64,000 nt of DNA from Orthonyx spaldingii (lineage: Eukaryota > Chordata > Aves > Passeriformes > Orthonychidae), in NCBI GenBank assembly GCA_013397795.1, contig VZTJ01004744.1:591342-655341 (forward strand), read 5' to 3'. Of the stretch, positions 23,092 through 36,376 are shown piece by piece; position 1 is the stretch's first letter, and each line of letters begins with the position of its first letter. The notes beneath the pieces are model-generated. The model saw only the letters and a list, made by a program, of their open reading frames with translations, ran no database searches and was not told where the DNA came from. The translations under genes were made by a program, and so were the position numbers.

Positions 23092-24433
23092 CTGCAAGGG
23101 AAAGGAAAACAGGGAGGTGGAAACAAGGAGCAGCAGCAAGTTCCACCCAAGGTGTGAAGAATAAAAAAAGGCACCACAAAAAATTGACATTGCAGCAAAC
23201 ACTGGTGAAGGAGAAATCCTGATGTGCTCCAATATCTGCTTTCCCCAGCACTGTCTCTCAACATTCTCCCTATGTGCAATTCCTTGGACAGCTCCTGGAA
23301 GAAGCCTTTGTGTCTCGCCCTCTCACTTTTATCTCACAGGACTGAGCTCATGAGTGGTTCCATGGTTGCTCTAAACAGGGACAGTGGTTAAAAACCAAAG
23401 AAGAGTCTTGCAAAAGTCTTCTCATTTTACTCTTCTCTGCTCCAAGCCCCGTACCAGTGTCCCAGCAAGGGAAGGTTCATGGAAGTCTCCAGACTTCACC
23501 TTCCCCAAGTTCTCCTCATCCTCAGACCCTTCCAGTCCTTGACTCTTACAGAAGCTGCTGTGAGGCCCCTGCAGGACTTCCAAAAAGGCCATGGGCAGAG
23601 AAAGCTTCTCTCCACTACTCCATCTCTCCCACAGCAGTTTGTCTCCTGGCTTTCACTGCAGGGAAGGAGGGAAGAGCCATTCCCCAGCTTGGGAAGGTGC
23701 TGGGTTGGAGCACCAGGTCTGAATAACAGGGATTTCATCCTTTCCTTTTCCTCCACCTCTGTGAACCTACAAACATCACCATTAGACTTCACCCAGTTTC
23801 ACAGATCTCAGCTCTCAGGATCCCTTATTTGGGATAGATTATATCCCTTCAAATTGATCAGGAAACACCAGACCAACACTCCAGCTGATCACAAGCCAGA
23901 AGATGACATTTAACAACAAAATTAATTTTTAAACTCATGAGGAACAACTTGGTACCAGTGACTGACATTCTGCTGCCTGCTGAGTTCACCAGTCCTGCCT
24001 CAGCCGCTCTTCAGTGCTAATGAATTTTTAATTATTAGCATATCAACCAGATTTTGGCTGCTTTTCCCAGTGGGACACCAAGGAATTCCTGGTAAGTGAA
24101 GCACCAAGCCTGGAGGGATTTGCATGGGCAATGCTGGCAGGAGGCAGATCCCAAATGGAGAAATTCTGCCCTTCAGTCCCCTTGTACTTTCACCTGAGTG
24201 GCCCACACAGTTTTGGGGAAAAGATGGTGATTTTCACTGTCATCTGATACAGGCTTTGGGGATCACTTATGATGCAAAATGTGGGCCTCTCCCATTCTCC
24301 TGTGCTGGGGAAAGGAGAGAGAAAACTCATTTGGAGGAAATGTTCTTCATTAAAAAGCAAAAGTAGTAGTTTCTGTCACGCCTGAAGAATGCAGAGAAGT
24401 TTTACAATGCCCCTGGGAAACAAAAATTTGCTG

Positions 24434-24460
24434 TCAGTGCTGCTTCAAAAGCAGCACTGA
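24434..24460. repeat. Perfect hairpin, 12-bp arms and 3-base loop
   Basis: TCAGTGCTGCTT and AAGCAGCACTGA are exact reverse complements separated by CAA. The loop is too short and the stem too short for a normal microRNA precursor. Function unknown. Confidence 0.9.
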
Positions 24461-26204
24461 TGCTTTCTTCTGCTGTAATATTTCTGATTTCATCCCCAAA
24501 GACACAAACCAGCATTCTTCTACCAACAGCCTTACAATACCTCGAGTTTTAGCAGAGCTTTAGGTAGCATCTTTAATTAAAGGCTAGGAAATGAGTCCAA
24601 ATTCCTCAAATCAATTTCCTAAGTGGTGACTATGCTCAGAAAATCTCAAGTTGGTGTCTAAAAGCCCATCAACCCCATCTCTGCCTGCCCTGCATTAAGG
24701 ATCAGGCATTGGGCAGCTCCATGGGGTAACACAAGCAAGCACAGCTCCCTGCAGGTGGGGAAATAAAGAACCAGCTCCTTACAGGTTTTTTGGCACTAAA
24801 CCTTCAGTTTGTGGTCAGTTTTGCATTACCAGATGCAAAAAAGACCAGAAAGGAAAAACTAAAATACTTTTCATCTTCGTTTTTCTACTGATACACAACA
24901 CAGCTATTTGCAAGAGATGAAAAAAGCCTGGAAATAATGGAATTTATGCTGCTTATTATTTATCTCACTTTAAAATGAACATCTCTAACATTAAACCAGA
25001 ACACTCAGATGCCCACTGTCATGTAAAGTGGTGCTCATTGCAAAGGTCAGCCCAGAAAAGGGGCTGGGAAGTGAGAGCTGCTCCACATCCAGTTCCCAAG
25101 TTCCCATGTAACCATCACTGAACTGAGAAAAAGCAACATCATCACGGTGAGGGATAAAGAAAGTTCAAATCCTGCCTCGAAGCTACTGTCAGATGCATTT
25201 AAATTAATCACAGAAGGGATAAGCAGGGCATGTCATTTAAAGATGATGCAGACAGATTTCAGGGAGGGAATTCTGCTTATTTTTTTCCGGTGTATCAGAG
25301 ATTGTGTTTATCCATAAAGAAACTGGGCTTCAAGGGATTTGTGAGTGGAAACTCCTTGATTTCTTCTGAAAGAAAACCCCCAGCTACCCCGACACCCCCT
25401 TTCCCACCTCCCTGCCTGGGAGCAGAGGTACATCCATGCTCCTCTGCCCTCTGGAATATCTTCCAGCCAAACACCACCTGGAAATGAAGGAGGGTGCAAA
25501 GCCAACAGGAATTTTTCTTTCAGGACTCAATACACAGCCTACAAACAGTGTTAAGTGTTAAAATCCTCACAGAATTTGAAAAATCAGGAAGATTAGTGCC
25601 CATTCCCAGGTAATCCCGATGATCTGCCTCCATGCACGGGGTGATACTGCACAGGTTATTTTTCTGGTCACTCAGGGGGGAAAACAACCCCAAACCCCAC
25701 AAGGAGGAGGTGCAGGGCACAGCTCACTGGGACTCATTACAGGCAAACAAGTCCTCTGACAGCCTTTTTCCCTGTCATGGATCTGAAAGAAGGAAAAGCA
25801 GGGCCAAAGCAGTCCCCTGGCATCACTGGGACCACCCAGAAGAGGATGGAGCAGCTCCTGCTCCCAACATGCCCAGGGGGGAACAGAGAGGATGGGAGGT
25901 CCTACCCTGTCCCAACTGCAGCCCCACATCCGTCACACAAAGGGACAGCGAATCCAACACCTCCGGAGCAGCTTCCACTCGCAGCCACTTGGTGCCAGCA
26001 GTGGATTCTGCATCTGCACGAGGCAAGGAGAACGGGATGTGATGCTGGCCAGTGCTCTTCTGCAGGCCAGGACACCCGAGGGGCCCAAGAAATCAGCTGG
26101 AAATACATAAAAGGCTGTGTTTTGAAATTCATGAAAAGCCAACGTGATGTGAAAGGAAATCCAAGGCGTTTATGGAACAGTTCAGCAGGATCTGTAGTGA
26201 CAGG

Positions 26205-26471
26205 ATAGGGGGAATGGCTTCAGACTGAGGGAGGGGAGGGTTAGGTTGGGTATTGGGAAGAAACTGTTCCCTGGGAGGGTGGGCAGGCCCTGGCACAGGG
26301 CGCCCAGAGAAGCTGTGGCTGCCCCTGGATCCCTGGCAGTGTCCAAGGCCAGGCTGGACATTGGGGCTTGGAGCAGCCTGGGACAGTGGGAGGTGTCCCT
26401 GCCCATGGCTGGGGTGGAATGAGATGGGATTTAAGATTCCCTCCAACCCGGGCCATTCAGGAATGCTGTGG
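26205..26471 (+). mobile_element. CR1 LINE 3' region (sense strand)
   Basis: The plus strand carries GGGAGGGTGGGCAGGCCCTG, AGAAGCTGTGGCTGCCCCTG, GGAGGTGTCCCTGCCCATGG and ends in TCCCTCCAACCCGGGCCATT, the sense order of a CR1 3' end. From 26274 it is nearly identical to the reverse complement of 5721-5916. The identity continues about 75 bases beyond the CR1 terminus into non-CR1 sequence. Confidence 0.92.
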
Positions 26472-26546
26472 GAAGGGAAGAAGGCAGGAGCAATAGGGTG
26501 CAGCCCTGCACTCCACCAGCTTTGCTAGCCCAGTCCCAGTAGCCAG
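26472..26546 (+). repeat. Non-CR1 flank shared with 5644-5719 (inverted)
   Basis: After the CR1 end the sequence GTGGGAAGGGAAGAAGGCAG, then AGCAATAGGGTGCAGCCC and CTTTGCTAGCCCAGTCCCAG matches the reverse complement of 5644-5719 with a few differences. Homology stops after CAGTAGCCAG. This is either a 3' transduced tail carried by CR1 or part of an unrecognised repeat. Confidence 0.8.
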
Positions 26547-27515
26547 CCCAGATAGAAGCAGGGTGCTCCCTGACTTTTTGTTATTTAAAAGATTACCCAT
26601 AACCTTAAACACGTGTTAAATAGTCCCAAACTCCCCCCAAAACCTGACAGGATGAGCATATTCCTGTTCCTTTATAAGCTGAAATGTCCAGTTTTGTTCA
26701 AATAACCCCACTCTCCATCCTTCTGAGAGAAAAGCTTCCTCACATGAGGAGAGCAGAGGGCAAATAAGCAAATTTCCCTGCTTCCACATCTCCTTAATTG
26801 CATAACTTTATGGAAAGGCAGTACAAAGATCCATCATAAAACAACAGACCCATCATCTCTTTTCCTCCTTGTCTCACTGTTTTCCTCCTCAATAACTCAA
26901 TCCACCTTCCCCTGCAGGAAATCAAATCTCAGGCTCTGCGGAGCATCCAGCCCAAACCAATTCAGAGACACCACCACAAGAAAGATCCTGCTGCAAACAA
27001 AAAGATCTGCTGGAATTTCCTAAATGCAGACATTGGTTTTCTTTCATCTCCTCTTCTGCCAGCAAGGTTTGCTTGTGGGAAATGAAGCAGCTCTGATGGC
27101 CTCAGAAAAAGGCCAAGTTTGGGCACCAGACACTTCTTATGGAAAGGTTTCTCTTCCCAGCTGACTCTCCTTCCTCCTCAATAAATTTATCATAACCAAT
27201 AGTATTAATAGGGGAAGATTCTATCTAAAACTCCAGTGCTAAAATCCTCTCTAACCAGAGAATGGGAGATTTTAAAGCTGCTTCAAAAAGCGGGAGCGGT
27301 GTTTTGTGACTGCTGCCACCAGACCAAACTGGGCCCAAGAGAGCAACCTCTGCTCTGGGGAGGGGACACCAAAGCCCTCAGAGAGGGCTCAGCATCACCA
27401 GACAACCACGAGTGGATGTAAAAACCTCCCATGGAAAAGCAGGATAAGTAATTCCTGGAAATTGTGCCCTTGCTTCCTAACCTGGCATTTTGGGGCTGGA
27501 CACACACCGGTGTCT

Positions 27516-27540
27516 CTTCTTCTTCTTGAAGAAGAAGAAG
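27516..27540. repeat. Perfect 12-bp-arm CTT/AAG palindrome
   Basis: CTTCTTCTTCTT, a single G, then AAGAAGAAGAAG form an almost uninterrupted palindrome built from a trinucleotide repeat. Confidence 0.95.
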
Positions 27541-30364
27541 GCTAAAACAACCTCCAGGCCCTTCCACTTGGCACAGGCACAGACAGCATTTGGGATCCAC
27601 CAAATCCCATCTGTGCAAAAGAGAGACACCCAGTTGTAACACGACCCAGCACGATGAAAACACAGCTTGGACTTTTCCCAAAGCAATGCCAAAAGGATTT
27701 ACTTCCTGTCCTCTTCCAACACTCCTACTAGCTAAATATCCAGCTGTATTTTAGCAGGCTCTTAAATTTCTAGGAAGGTTTCCCCTAAAAACCAATCCAA
27801 CACATGATGTAGTCCCTACAATCTCAAAGCAAGGATCTTAAATAAATAAATGTATGTGTGCCACATTCCTAATTGAGAGAGCAAAGAGAAATAAATCTTC
27901 AGGGGCTTTTGGATGGTGTTGAGGGATGATTTTTGAGCTTCTTTCTGCTGGTTAAAAAAAACATCCATAGGAGAAACAGTGCTAATACTAATTCTGTCAG
28001 GTTTAGGGGTAGTTGAAAAAGGTGACCTGCTCCAAGAGCTGCTCTGTGCATAATAAGGAATCAAAAGGGTCTGGGAAATAATGATTTGTAGGGTAATATT
28101 CAGATTCACAATATATGACCCTTTAAAGTGGTATTTGCTCAAAGCTTTATTTGACAGGCTGTAATACATTATTTATCTGCAAACTACTGCAGCACTGGCT
28201 GTGTTTACTGTTCTGGAGAAGGAGGCTGCCAGGATCTCTTGTCAAGTTGCATATACAACTATGACAGGAAGAAAAAGAAAGGGGAAAGCACTACACAGCT
28301 CCCTAAATCCCAGCAACCTCGTCCATCCAAACAAATTTAATGTATTTGTGAGTAAGCTGAAGTGTTTGCACAGGCACCAAATTACTGCCAAAAAAAAAAA
28401 AAAAAAAAAAGAAAGGCAAAATTTTCTAAAGGGTTTTGCTTGGGAAGATTGAAGATTTAAAATACTAATTTTTTGGGGGGGATAATTATGCTGAAAGGTT
28501 TCTTCTGTGGACACGGATCTAAAGCTGAAGCTCTCGGCCTGCTCTGGACATGGCCTGCAAAGAGACTCTGGGTGTAATTATTGCGTTATTTGGTAAAACC
28601 CACTCAAAGACTAAAGTTCTAAAGATGATCAGAGCTGCCAACAGCAGGAGGAATAAAAATGGGAAGGAGGAATAAAAATGGGAAGGAGGAAATGCTGAAC
28701 CCAGCATGGACCATCGCTTCTCTTTATTCTAAAAAATAATAAAGAAACGAAAGAAATGGGAGCTATTTCCACATGAGAAAAATTCAATCTTCCAAATGTT
28801 CACACTTTCCCCCCTCTGCCTAAGTGAATATGTAGCAGCCAGGTTAAGAAATGTCCATCTGTCAGCAGCAGTGCAATCCCAGCAGACTTGATGTGGGAGA
28901 GGAGCTTTGGAGATTTCATTGACCTTGGCAAGCCACTGCTGCCTGCAAGGGGGAAAAATTCATTCCCATCACCAGCCACTTGTTCTGCTTTAATGAGCGA
29001 TTAAAAAGAGGTTATGTAAAGATGGCTGCACCTGAACTTCGGCACCACGAATGAAAATATCTTCCTGCAGGCTCTGAAGAGATCTGTGTTTTGAAATTCA
29101 GCGCAGCGAGGGAATGACAGCAAGGAAACCTACAGAAAAGGAATCAGTAATGCTAAGGAAAAAGGACTTGTGTGATAAATTAAAGGGATGGAGAGGGGGA
29201 AAAGTTGAGCAGTCTCCTCCCACGTCTACCCTCCAGACCTGCCTCTGTTACTGCCATTCCTGCCCTTGACAATGCTCCAGGTACCAAGGAACAGAGCAGT
29301 TTTCCTGTCCTACACGCTCCCTGAATGAGAGGAAAGTTCAGAAGCAGAACAAACTCCCAACCCTCCTGCAGGAAAACACACAGGGCAGCGGAGCTGCAGG
29401 CACCCGAGTGAAGCCATTACTCTGAAAAATACCCATATGCAGGTCTCCATGGAACTGCTGTACACAGCTTCACTAAGAAATACAGCTCCCTCACTGCCTG
29501 TTAGAGTTCACACTGTTTCTGCTTGACCTTGGTACTCAATTCCCCAAGAAGAATAAGTTTTCGGGAGTTTAATTCAGCCTAGCAGGGAAAAGGGTTCTGC
29601 TTCCACGTCCTTCCTGCATCAGCAGAAGCAAAGCCAGGGCTGAAGCACAGCCAGCAAAGTGTGGAGGTGCAGAACAGCTCTGAATTCAGAGCCTGAAAGG
29701 GGAGAAAGAGCAAGAGGACTGAGTTTGTTCACTCAGCAGGAGGAAGAGGCAGAAGTCAGGTACCTGCTACAAGAACATGTTCACACAGACATCCCCAACC
29801 TCCTGCCCAATGTTTGACACTCTGTCTGCTGGTTAACTGGGTTGTGCACACAGGAACAAGAGCATCTATGCCAAACAGCTTCTGTCTTCTAATTCATGGA
29901 CTCTGATACAAACCTCCACACACTCCTGTGGCAGGACAATGAATCCAAAGAGCACTCCTGGGCTTTTATTTGCAGGGGTCCCACACAAGGCTCTGCTGCA
30001 CTGCGGGAGCTCGGCAGTGGATTTACACACCCTTCATAAACCAAAGGAGCCTGTTGGTACAGAGCAAAGCCTTCCACTGCTGCTAATGATGCAATAAATA
30101 GAAATTCCAATAAAATCCTCCACAGCTTCCCCTGCAGAGCCACTGCATCAACCACGCTGAAGTGGAATACAAGCAAAGTTCAAATACAAGCAAAGCAGCA
30201 GCGGGTGTTTTCTCCCCAGGTGGCTGCCCCATGAAGCATCCATCCCAAACAAGGATGGCACAGCTGCTGCTGTGTGTCCCAGCCTGTCCCAGCCATGCTC
30301 ACAAGCAGCTGCAGCACACGTGCTGCCACACCATGCCAGCCTCACTGGCACACTGCTGAACCAC

Positions 30365-30653
30365 TGGATATTTTGGTGACTAGTGACAGGACCCGAGAGA
30401 ACGGCCTGAAGCTGTGTCAGGAGAGGTTTAGTTTGGATATTGGGAAAAGGTTCTTCCCCCAGAGGGTGCTGGGCACTGCCCAGGCTCCCCAGGGAATGGT
30501 CACAGCCCCAAGGCTGCCAGAGCTCCAGGAGTGCTTGAACAAAGCTCTCAGGGATGCACAGGGTGGGGTTGTTGGGGTGTCCTGGGCAGGGCCAGGAGCT
30601 GGACTGGGTGATTCTTGTGGGTCCCTTCCCACTCAGGACATTCTGTGATTTCA
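30365..30653 (+). mobile_element. CR1 LINE 3' region (different subfamily, sense strand)
   Basis: The plus strand reads TTTGGATATTGGGAAAAGGT, then CCCAGAGGGTGCTGGGCACT, GGCAGGGCCAGGAGCTGGAC, TGGGTGATTCTTGTGGGTCC and ends CATTCTGTGATTTC. The GTGATTCTTGTGGGTCCCTT 3' end differs from the TTTAAGGTCCCTTCCAACCC end of the other copies, so it belongs to another CR1 subfamily. Confidence 0.85.
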
Positions 30654-33171
30654 CAGCTCACATGCAGATGCTCCATATGCTCTTATGATCCTCAGCCCCC
30701 CAAAACCTCCCCACAGACTCTTCCTCCATCTTTCAGGGTGAGGCATTGGGAGGGTTTGATTTCTCTGGCGCAAATTTCCTCACTTGGACTAGGGAGGAAT
30801 CAGTCAGGAACAGCATTTATGGCATCTTCTGATTGAGGCACAAAGCCCAGCTTTCAGTAACTCACCCGTGACAGAGAACCCCCACCCACCAGCATTCCCC
30901 CTGCTTAATGGAAGAAAGGACTGGAATTCAACCTGCCTTGGATTTCAACTAAACTTTCCCTGGTGCACACTTCTGCAGTTCATTACCTGCTCTGCTGTTC
31001 CTGATTGATGAAAATGACTTGCCTCAGACTCCTTTATGGTGACTCCTTGTGTTTACTGAGACAGTTATATCTCCCTTCTGTCTCTCCTGTAAGCTGCACA
31101 TGCCATGGCCTCATAACTTATCCCTATTCTCAGATTTTTTTTCCATACTAATGTTTCACTCTGAATTCTTCCCAAGTCTTTGGCTGACACTGGACAAGGA
31201 CTGAATGCCAGCTTTCCCCCAAACCCTAACTGAGATAGTGCAGTCAACCTGAAAGCTTCACGTGACCCTTTCCACTCACATGCCAAGACAAAAGCAGGCT
31301 GCCAGCTCTGAGTGCCATCAAAACCAGGATGAGCTGTCCAAACCACTCACCCTACCTGCCTAGAAATTCCCAGATTACATATGTATATGCTGGACTGTGC
31401 CTCCTTAACTGCAGAGTTCCCTGATGTGAAACTATTCACAGTGGTTGGACGATCCCACTTCTGACTGGAGATGTCACAAAATTCTGTCACTCACCACACT
31501 TTCATGGCTATCCACCAAAGGCAGAGACATCAGCCTTATTTCTGTTCCCTAAACTTCTAACATATGAAATGCAGAAGGAGGAGCATGTGGGTCTGCAGGG
31601 TCCCCTGGTAACTCCCCTCTCCTTGGCACTAAATCCATCATGGCTTTGTCCATCTTTGATTTCAGTAAGGACTTTTGGAGGGCAAAACCTCCCTATCCAG
31701 ATGCTCTTTTCCTCCAGAGCTGTTTAAAGGTTATTAGTTATCAACATACCTTTTATTTAGTCAGGGCATGACAACAGTGACACAGACACATCACTCATCC
31801 TCTGGGATAAACAGAGAACTCATGGGACATACTTTGGGCTTTCTGCATTTAGCCATCAGCCCATCCTCCTCTCCTTCCCTTGCAGCCAGGTCAGGAAATC
31901 ACTAACAAAGAACCCAAACAACTTTTGTCCCTGTCATTAACTGTCCTGTTGAAGAGGCAATCCCACTGGTGCTGGTTTGGCTTTTCAGATGTAAGGATCG
32001 TGTGAAGGAAGAGAAAGCAAGTCTGGGACTAAAGCAGGAGCTATAGATTTACAGGATATAGACACAGGACTAGAACTGACAAAACTATGTAAGTGTACAA
32101 AATCCATTACAGGACTGCTGAAAAGGCAGAATTCATAAGGGAAAAGTGAAAATGTTACATTCTCCATCATTGTTCCCACAGGGGCCAGCTCAGTGGTGAG
32201 ACTGAAGTGAGAGGATCAGCAGGTAAAGGACAACTTTGAGAGACAACACAGCTAATCATGACAGATACTGGCATAAATGTGACTTAAAATAAAATAAAAA
32301 TATCTTGTATTAAGTTCCATAGCAAATTGACCTCCAAAAAGTCAGAGTTTTGGGTCCTGCCTTACAAAGCTCAGCCAACCTGACACTGTCAGACTTCATT
32401 TGTCAGGCTACTCAAAACAATTTACTTAAGTTACTCATTGTTCCCCAAAATGACTGCAGCAGAAACGAAGATATGTGACTCACTACTGCAAACTTTGTTG
32501 TCTATGTTAACAAATCACTGAAAACCTGTACTGCTCTGCCAGCCCATATAAAAACAAGGCAGAATCCCAAAAAATCTCGAGTGAGCTGAGCAGTTTTTAA
32601 TACCTGCTACAGGATTACTCAGATGCCAACTACCCCAACAATGGGACTCAGAAGAGAAAGGCAATTACAGACTCAAGTTATTATCCTAAGACCCAACTGA
32701 GCAGCATCAGGAATGCCTTCTGAAACCAGAGGATTTGTTAAGACGTGAGATCCCAAAGGATCCAGGACTTTCTAATGAGGTGTGTGTAGATGGAGGAGCA
32801 TCCATCACCCCTGCTTCATAAAAAGCAAACCAGGCAGCAACTGTATTGGCATTGTCCATGAAAACAGGAATTTCCAGGATGAAGAAGTTACTGCCACATC
32901 ACCTGTCACTGAACAGACACAGAAAATAAGGAATTTCCCAGATGACAGCAAGGATGTCTTGTACTTTTGCTGCATTCTTACAGAATCCCATTTTACTTTG
33001 CTTGGAAGACCTTTTCCCTGGGAGGAGCACTGGGGCATCCTTAATTCTTGGGTGAGACAACAAAATATGGAGATTAAATCAGTGCTATCACCAGGTTTTG
33101 GGCTGCCTTGCAGGGGTGACAAAGGCATGGAGAAGAAAGGGATCACACATTTCTTCTAAATGCACTCCTAG

Positions 33172-33290
33172 AATCATAAAAAAATTTAGGCTGGAAGAGC
33201 CCCACAGGCTGGCTGGGACTCCTTTTGGTCCAGCAAGGACACAGGAATATCTGGGACAGGCTCTAACAAGCAGAAATAGCATAAAAGAGG
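33172..33290 (-). mobile_element. Possible old CR1 3' end
   Basis: TAGAATCATAAAAAAATTTAGGCTGGAAGAGCC resembles the reverse complement of a CR1 terminus (AGAATCATAGAAT-GTT-GGTTGGAA) with many changes. The downstream part is too diverged to follow. Confidence 0.4.
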
Positions 33291-36200
33291 ATGTCAGGTC
33301 CTATTTATCTTCCAGACTCACAGAGATCTTCCACTCCAAACCAAAAAAAGAGCCCAACACCACCTGTCCCAAGGGGACACGTTAGAGCTGCAGAGTCTGT
33401 CCAGACAAACTTGTCACTGTTTGTCAAGATAATTCTGGCTCTAGGCAGGAAGGCAAAGATGCAGAAAAGGTGAGGGCCTTGCCAGGAGCCCCATTTTCTG
33501 GGCTGGTTCCTGTGGCTCAGCAGGGCCACCCCGTAACCCAAACAACTGGCCACAGCTTCCTCCAAGTAGCCAAACACCAAAAAGTTGTAATAAGGCATTA
33601 AAAGCTTCTCCTCTACCTCTGACTGTGGTTACTTTCCTCATCCTTCCCTTCCTGCAACTGAGTTGACTGCTGAGTCTCCATGAAAGGATGGAAAAGATCC
33701 CAAAAAAAAAAAAAAAAAAGCAGAAGAAAAGAAGAAAACACCAGGCCATGGTTACTTAAACCTGCTGTCAGCACTTCAGCCATAAGGAACATTGAAATGT
33801 TCAGGGCTTTGTCTGATTTAATTCCTCTTTGAGAGTTTCTGCTGAATCTTAGCAAGAAATATGCATGGATATTTTGATTTAAAAAAAAATGAACCAAAAC
33901 CAGTAAGAGGAAAGATAAAGTGGGTTCAGATGGTCAGAAACTATTGTTCCACCTTCAGTCAGCAGAAAACAGCTCTCAAGTGTATGAAATGCAGAAATGC
34001 CTGGATCCTGAGCTGAAGGGAAAACACCTTGAAAAAAAAGGTCTTTCTTAAAAGTAGATTTCTTTTGGAAGAGACAAAGCCAGTATCCCAGTTTGAGAAC
34101 AGAGGCTCTGGGTCACCTGGGGGCTGCACCAGCCCCAGGAGATTCTTCAGACCTGCATTTCCCCAAAGACTTCCCTGGAGTTCTGAACATGAACAAAAAC
34201 TGGCTTTCACATGGACATCCCAGCTTCAGACCATGCTCCAGTTTTATTGAGCTAGCAAAGGATGAAGAGATGAGGGAACAAGAGTTCAGCTGAGCACCAC
34301 TTCCCACATTTTCCTGATTTACATGGGTCAGGGTAAGCCCTGCTCTTCTCAAGAGACATCTCATCTCTGAATTACCACGTTTTTTAAGTGGCTGAGTTCA
34401 TTGTGGTGCTCCCTGGGAAAGGAACAACACAAACCCACCAGACACTCGTGTGAAAAGCTCCTTAACCACGAACAAACACTTCAAAGGTGAAGCAAGGAGA
34501 AAAGGTGGGAGATCACATCAAAAGAGATAAAAGCTGAAGAGGAGAGAAGCCACGTTGCATACTGCTGAGGACAGAAATAGGCCTGCTTTGCCTAAATCAA
34601 TGAGAGCCATGAACAGGAAAATCAGGGATTTAGTAGCATGAACTGAGGGAAAAGTTAAGTTTGGCAGAACAGAACCATCAATGCTTCAGTGGAAATGAGT
34701 ATCAGGAATGCCAAGCACAGCCTGGTGCTGTGCTCAAGGCTGCTGGCAGAGATTCAGAATGATGCCTTTATGATAGTCAATAACTTGCCCAGACATAAAT
34801 ATCATTTATTGCCCCCAGTTAATAACTAACCTGTCAGAAAAGCAACTACCATTAGCCAGGAAGACACACCATTGACTGAAATCATTAACAACTAAATTGT
34901 CACAGGAGGAAAATAACAACAACTACCATGAAACTGAAAAAAAAAATCCCTACTGCTTCTCAATGAGAGAAGTGGGGACCCGTGGAGGGAGCACAGAGTC
35001 AGGAATACCTCAGTGCCTGCCCCTGGAGTGAGTATGGCAGTGGCAAACCAGGGGATAGAATAATCTCTACTTCTCTTGCCTTTACATTCAAGTTACAGTT
35101 TATGTTTCTTCACCTTAGCAGGTATTTTATTCGTTTCAATTTGCAGAGGCAGTGAGGAACTGACCCAGTTCACAAAGAACATTGTCTTCGAGCAGCCTGT
35201 TCTCCCTGCAGAGGCAGGGCCACACCACCTGCTTTAATGACCATGGAATGAAGGCAGTGAACTGGGCAGTTTCCTTCACAAAAAGAAAATAATCAGTCCT
35301 TGGGTCAGTGTCTTACTTGGATTTGTAAACTCCAAATAAAAAAGGGAATAAATTCAGTTTCAAATTGCAATGACTGACTTGATAAGAACTTAATAAAATG
35401 CTGATCACACAACTTGAGCATGTGAGCAATAATACACCAGACTGAAGAAACAGAGGTCTGAATACTGTTGTCTTAACAGGCTGGGGAGGGAGTGGATCTT
35501 GTGCACAAATCCGGGTTTCCAATGCAAATAAAAGCCTGGCTTTGCTCAAGCCAGGCTGAACCTTGGAGCCTGATGCAGTGATGGGCACCATTTCCAACTG
35601 AGTCAGCTCTACTTAGGAGCTGAGACACAGACCAACAAGTCCCCTGTTGCTGGCCTTGTACTGATTTTATACAAAAGAACCAAATTTTAAAGGGTGATGC
35701 TTAAATTCAGGTTATGTGACTAGGAACAGGAGGCTGGGAGCTGCTGTTAAAACTCAGGGTAACGTAAATTAAAAAGGAGACTAAATTCAGAAGAGATGGA
35801 CAAGATTTCTTATAAAACATATTAATCCAGGAGTGAACAACAGAGGTCACATAACAGAGACCACCTATTTAGCAGGATTCAAACAAGGCTTGAACACTTT
35901 CCCAGCACGAAGGTTTAGAATAATGAAGCAAACAGAAAAGGTGGGGACAAAAGCTGAGATGAAGAGTTTTGGGAATGTTGTAAATCCTGGTCCTTTAGGG
36001 CACAGTTCACTCACTAGGACTGAGAAAAACCTTCCTCAGCAAGGCAGCAACAGGCCATTTACAACCTCTGTTGTTTTTTCCCTAAATCATCTCAGTCATC
36101 TCCATCAGCAGTGGCAAGGCAAGGGCCAGGCATTCAGAGGGACACACACCCGGGATGTGCAGGCTGCTGCTCCAACTCCACAGGAGCAACCACCAACAAA

Positions 36201-36376
36201 TGCTGGAGATGTTCCCTGGGGAGTGCCACAGGCACTGAAATGGTCATCAGGAGTTTAACACCAGTCACAGCTGTAGAAATTCCCTCTGTACCCTTCCCAG
36301 GTCCTCCAGAAGCCCCATCCTGCAGCACGGCCTGTGCTGCACTGCCCTCCCCTGTACAAAAAAAACCACCCCAAAC

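Larger units (their letters stand above)
23092..36376 (-). other. MICU1: MICU1 intron, 13.3 kb
   Basis: The donor is GTTTGG (36376 downward), a weak site; the acceptor is CTTGCAG. It contains CR1 copies at 26205-26471 and 30365-30653, a likely old CR1 at 33172-33290, hairpins at 24434-24460 and 27516-27540, a 23-base poly-A near 28388, an 18-bp tandem pair near 28641-28683 and another poly-A at about 33701. The rest shows no recognisable feature. Confidence 0.8.
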
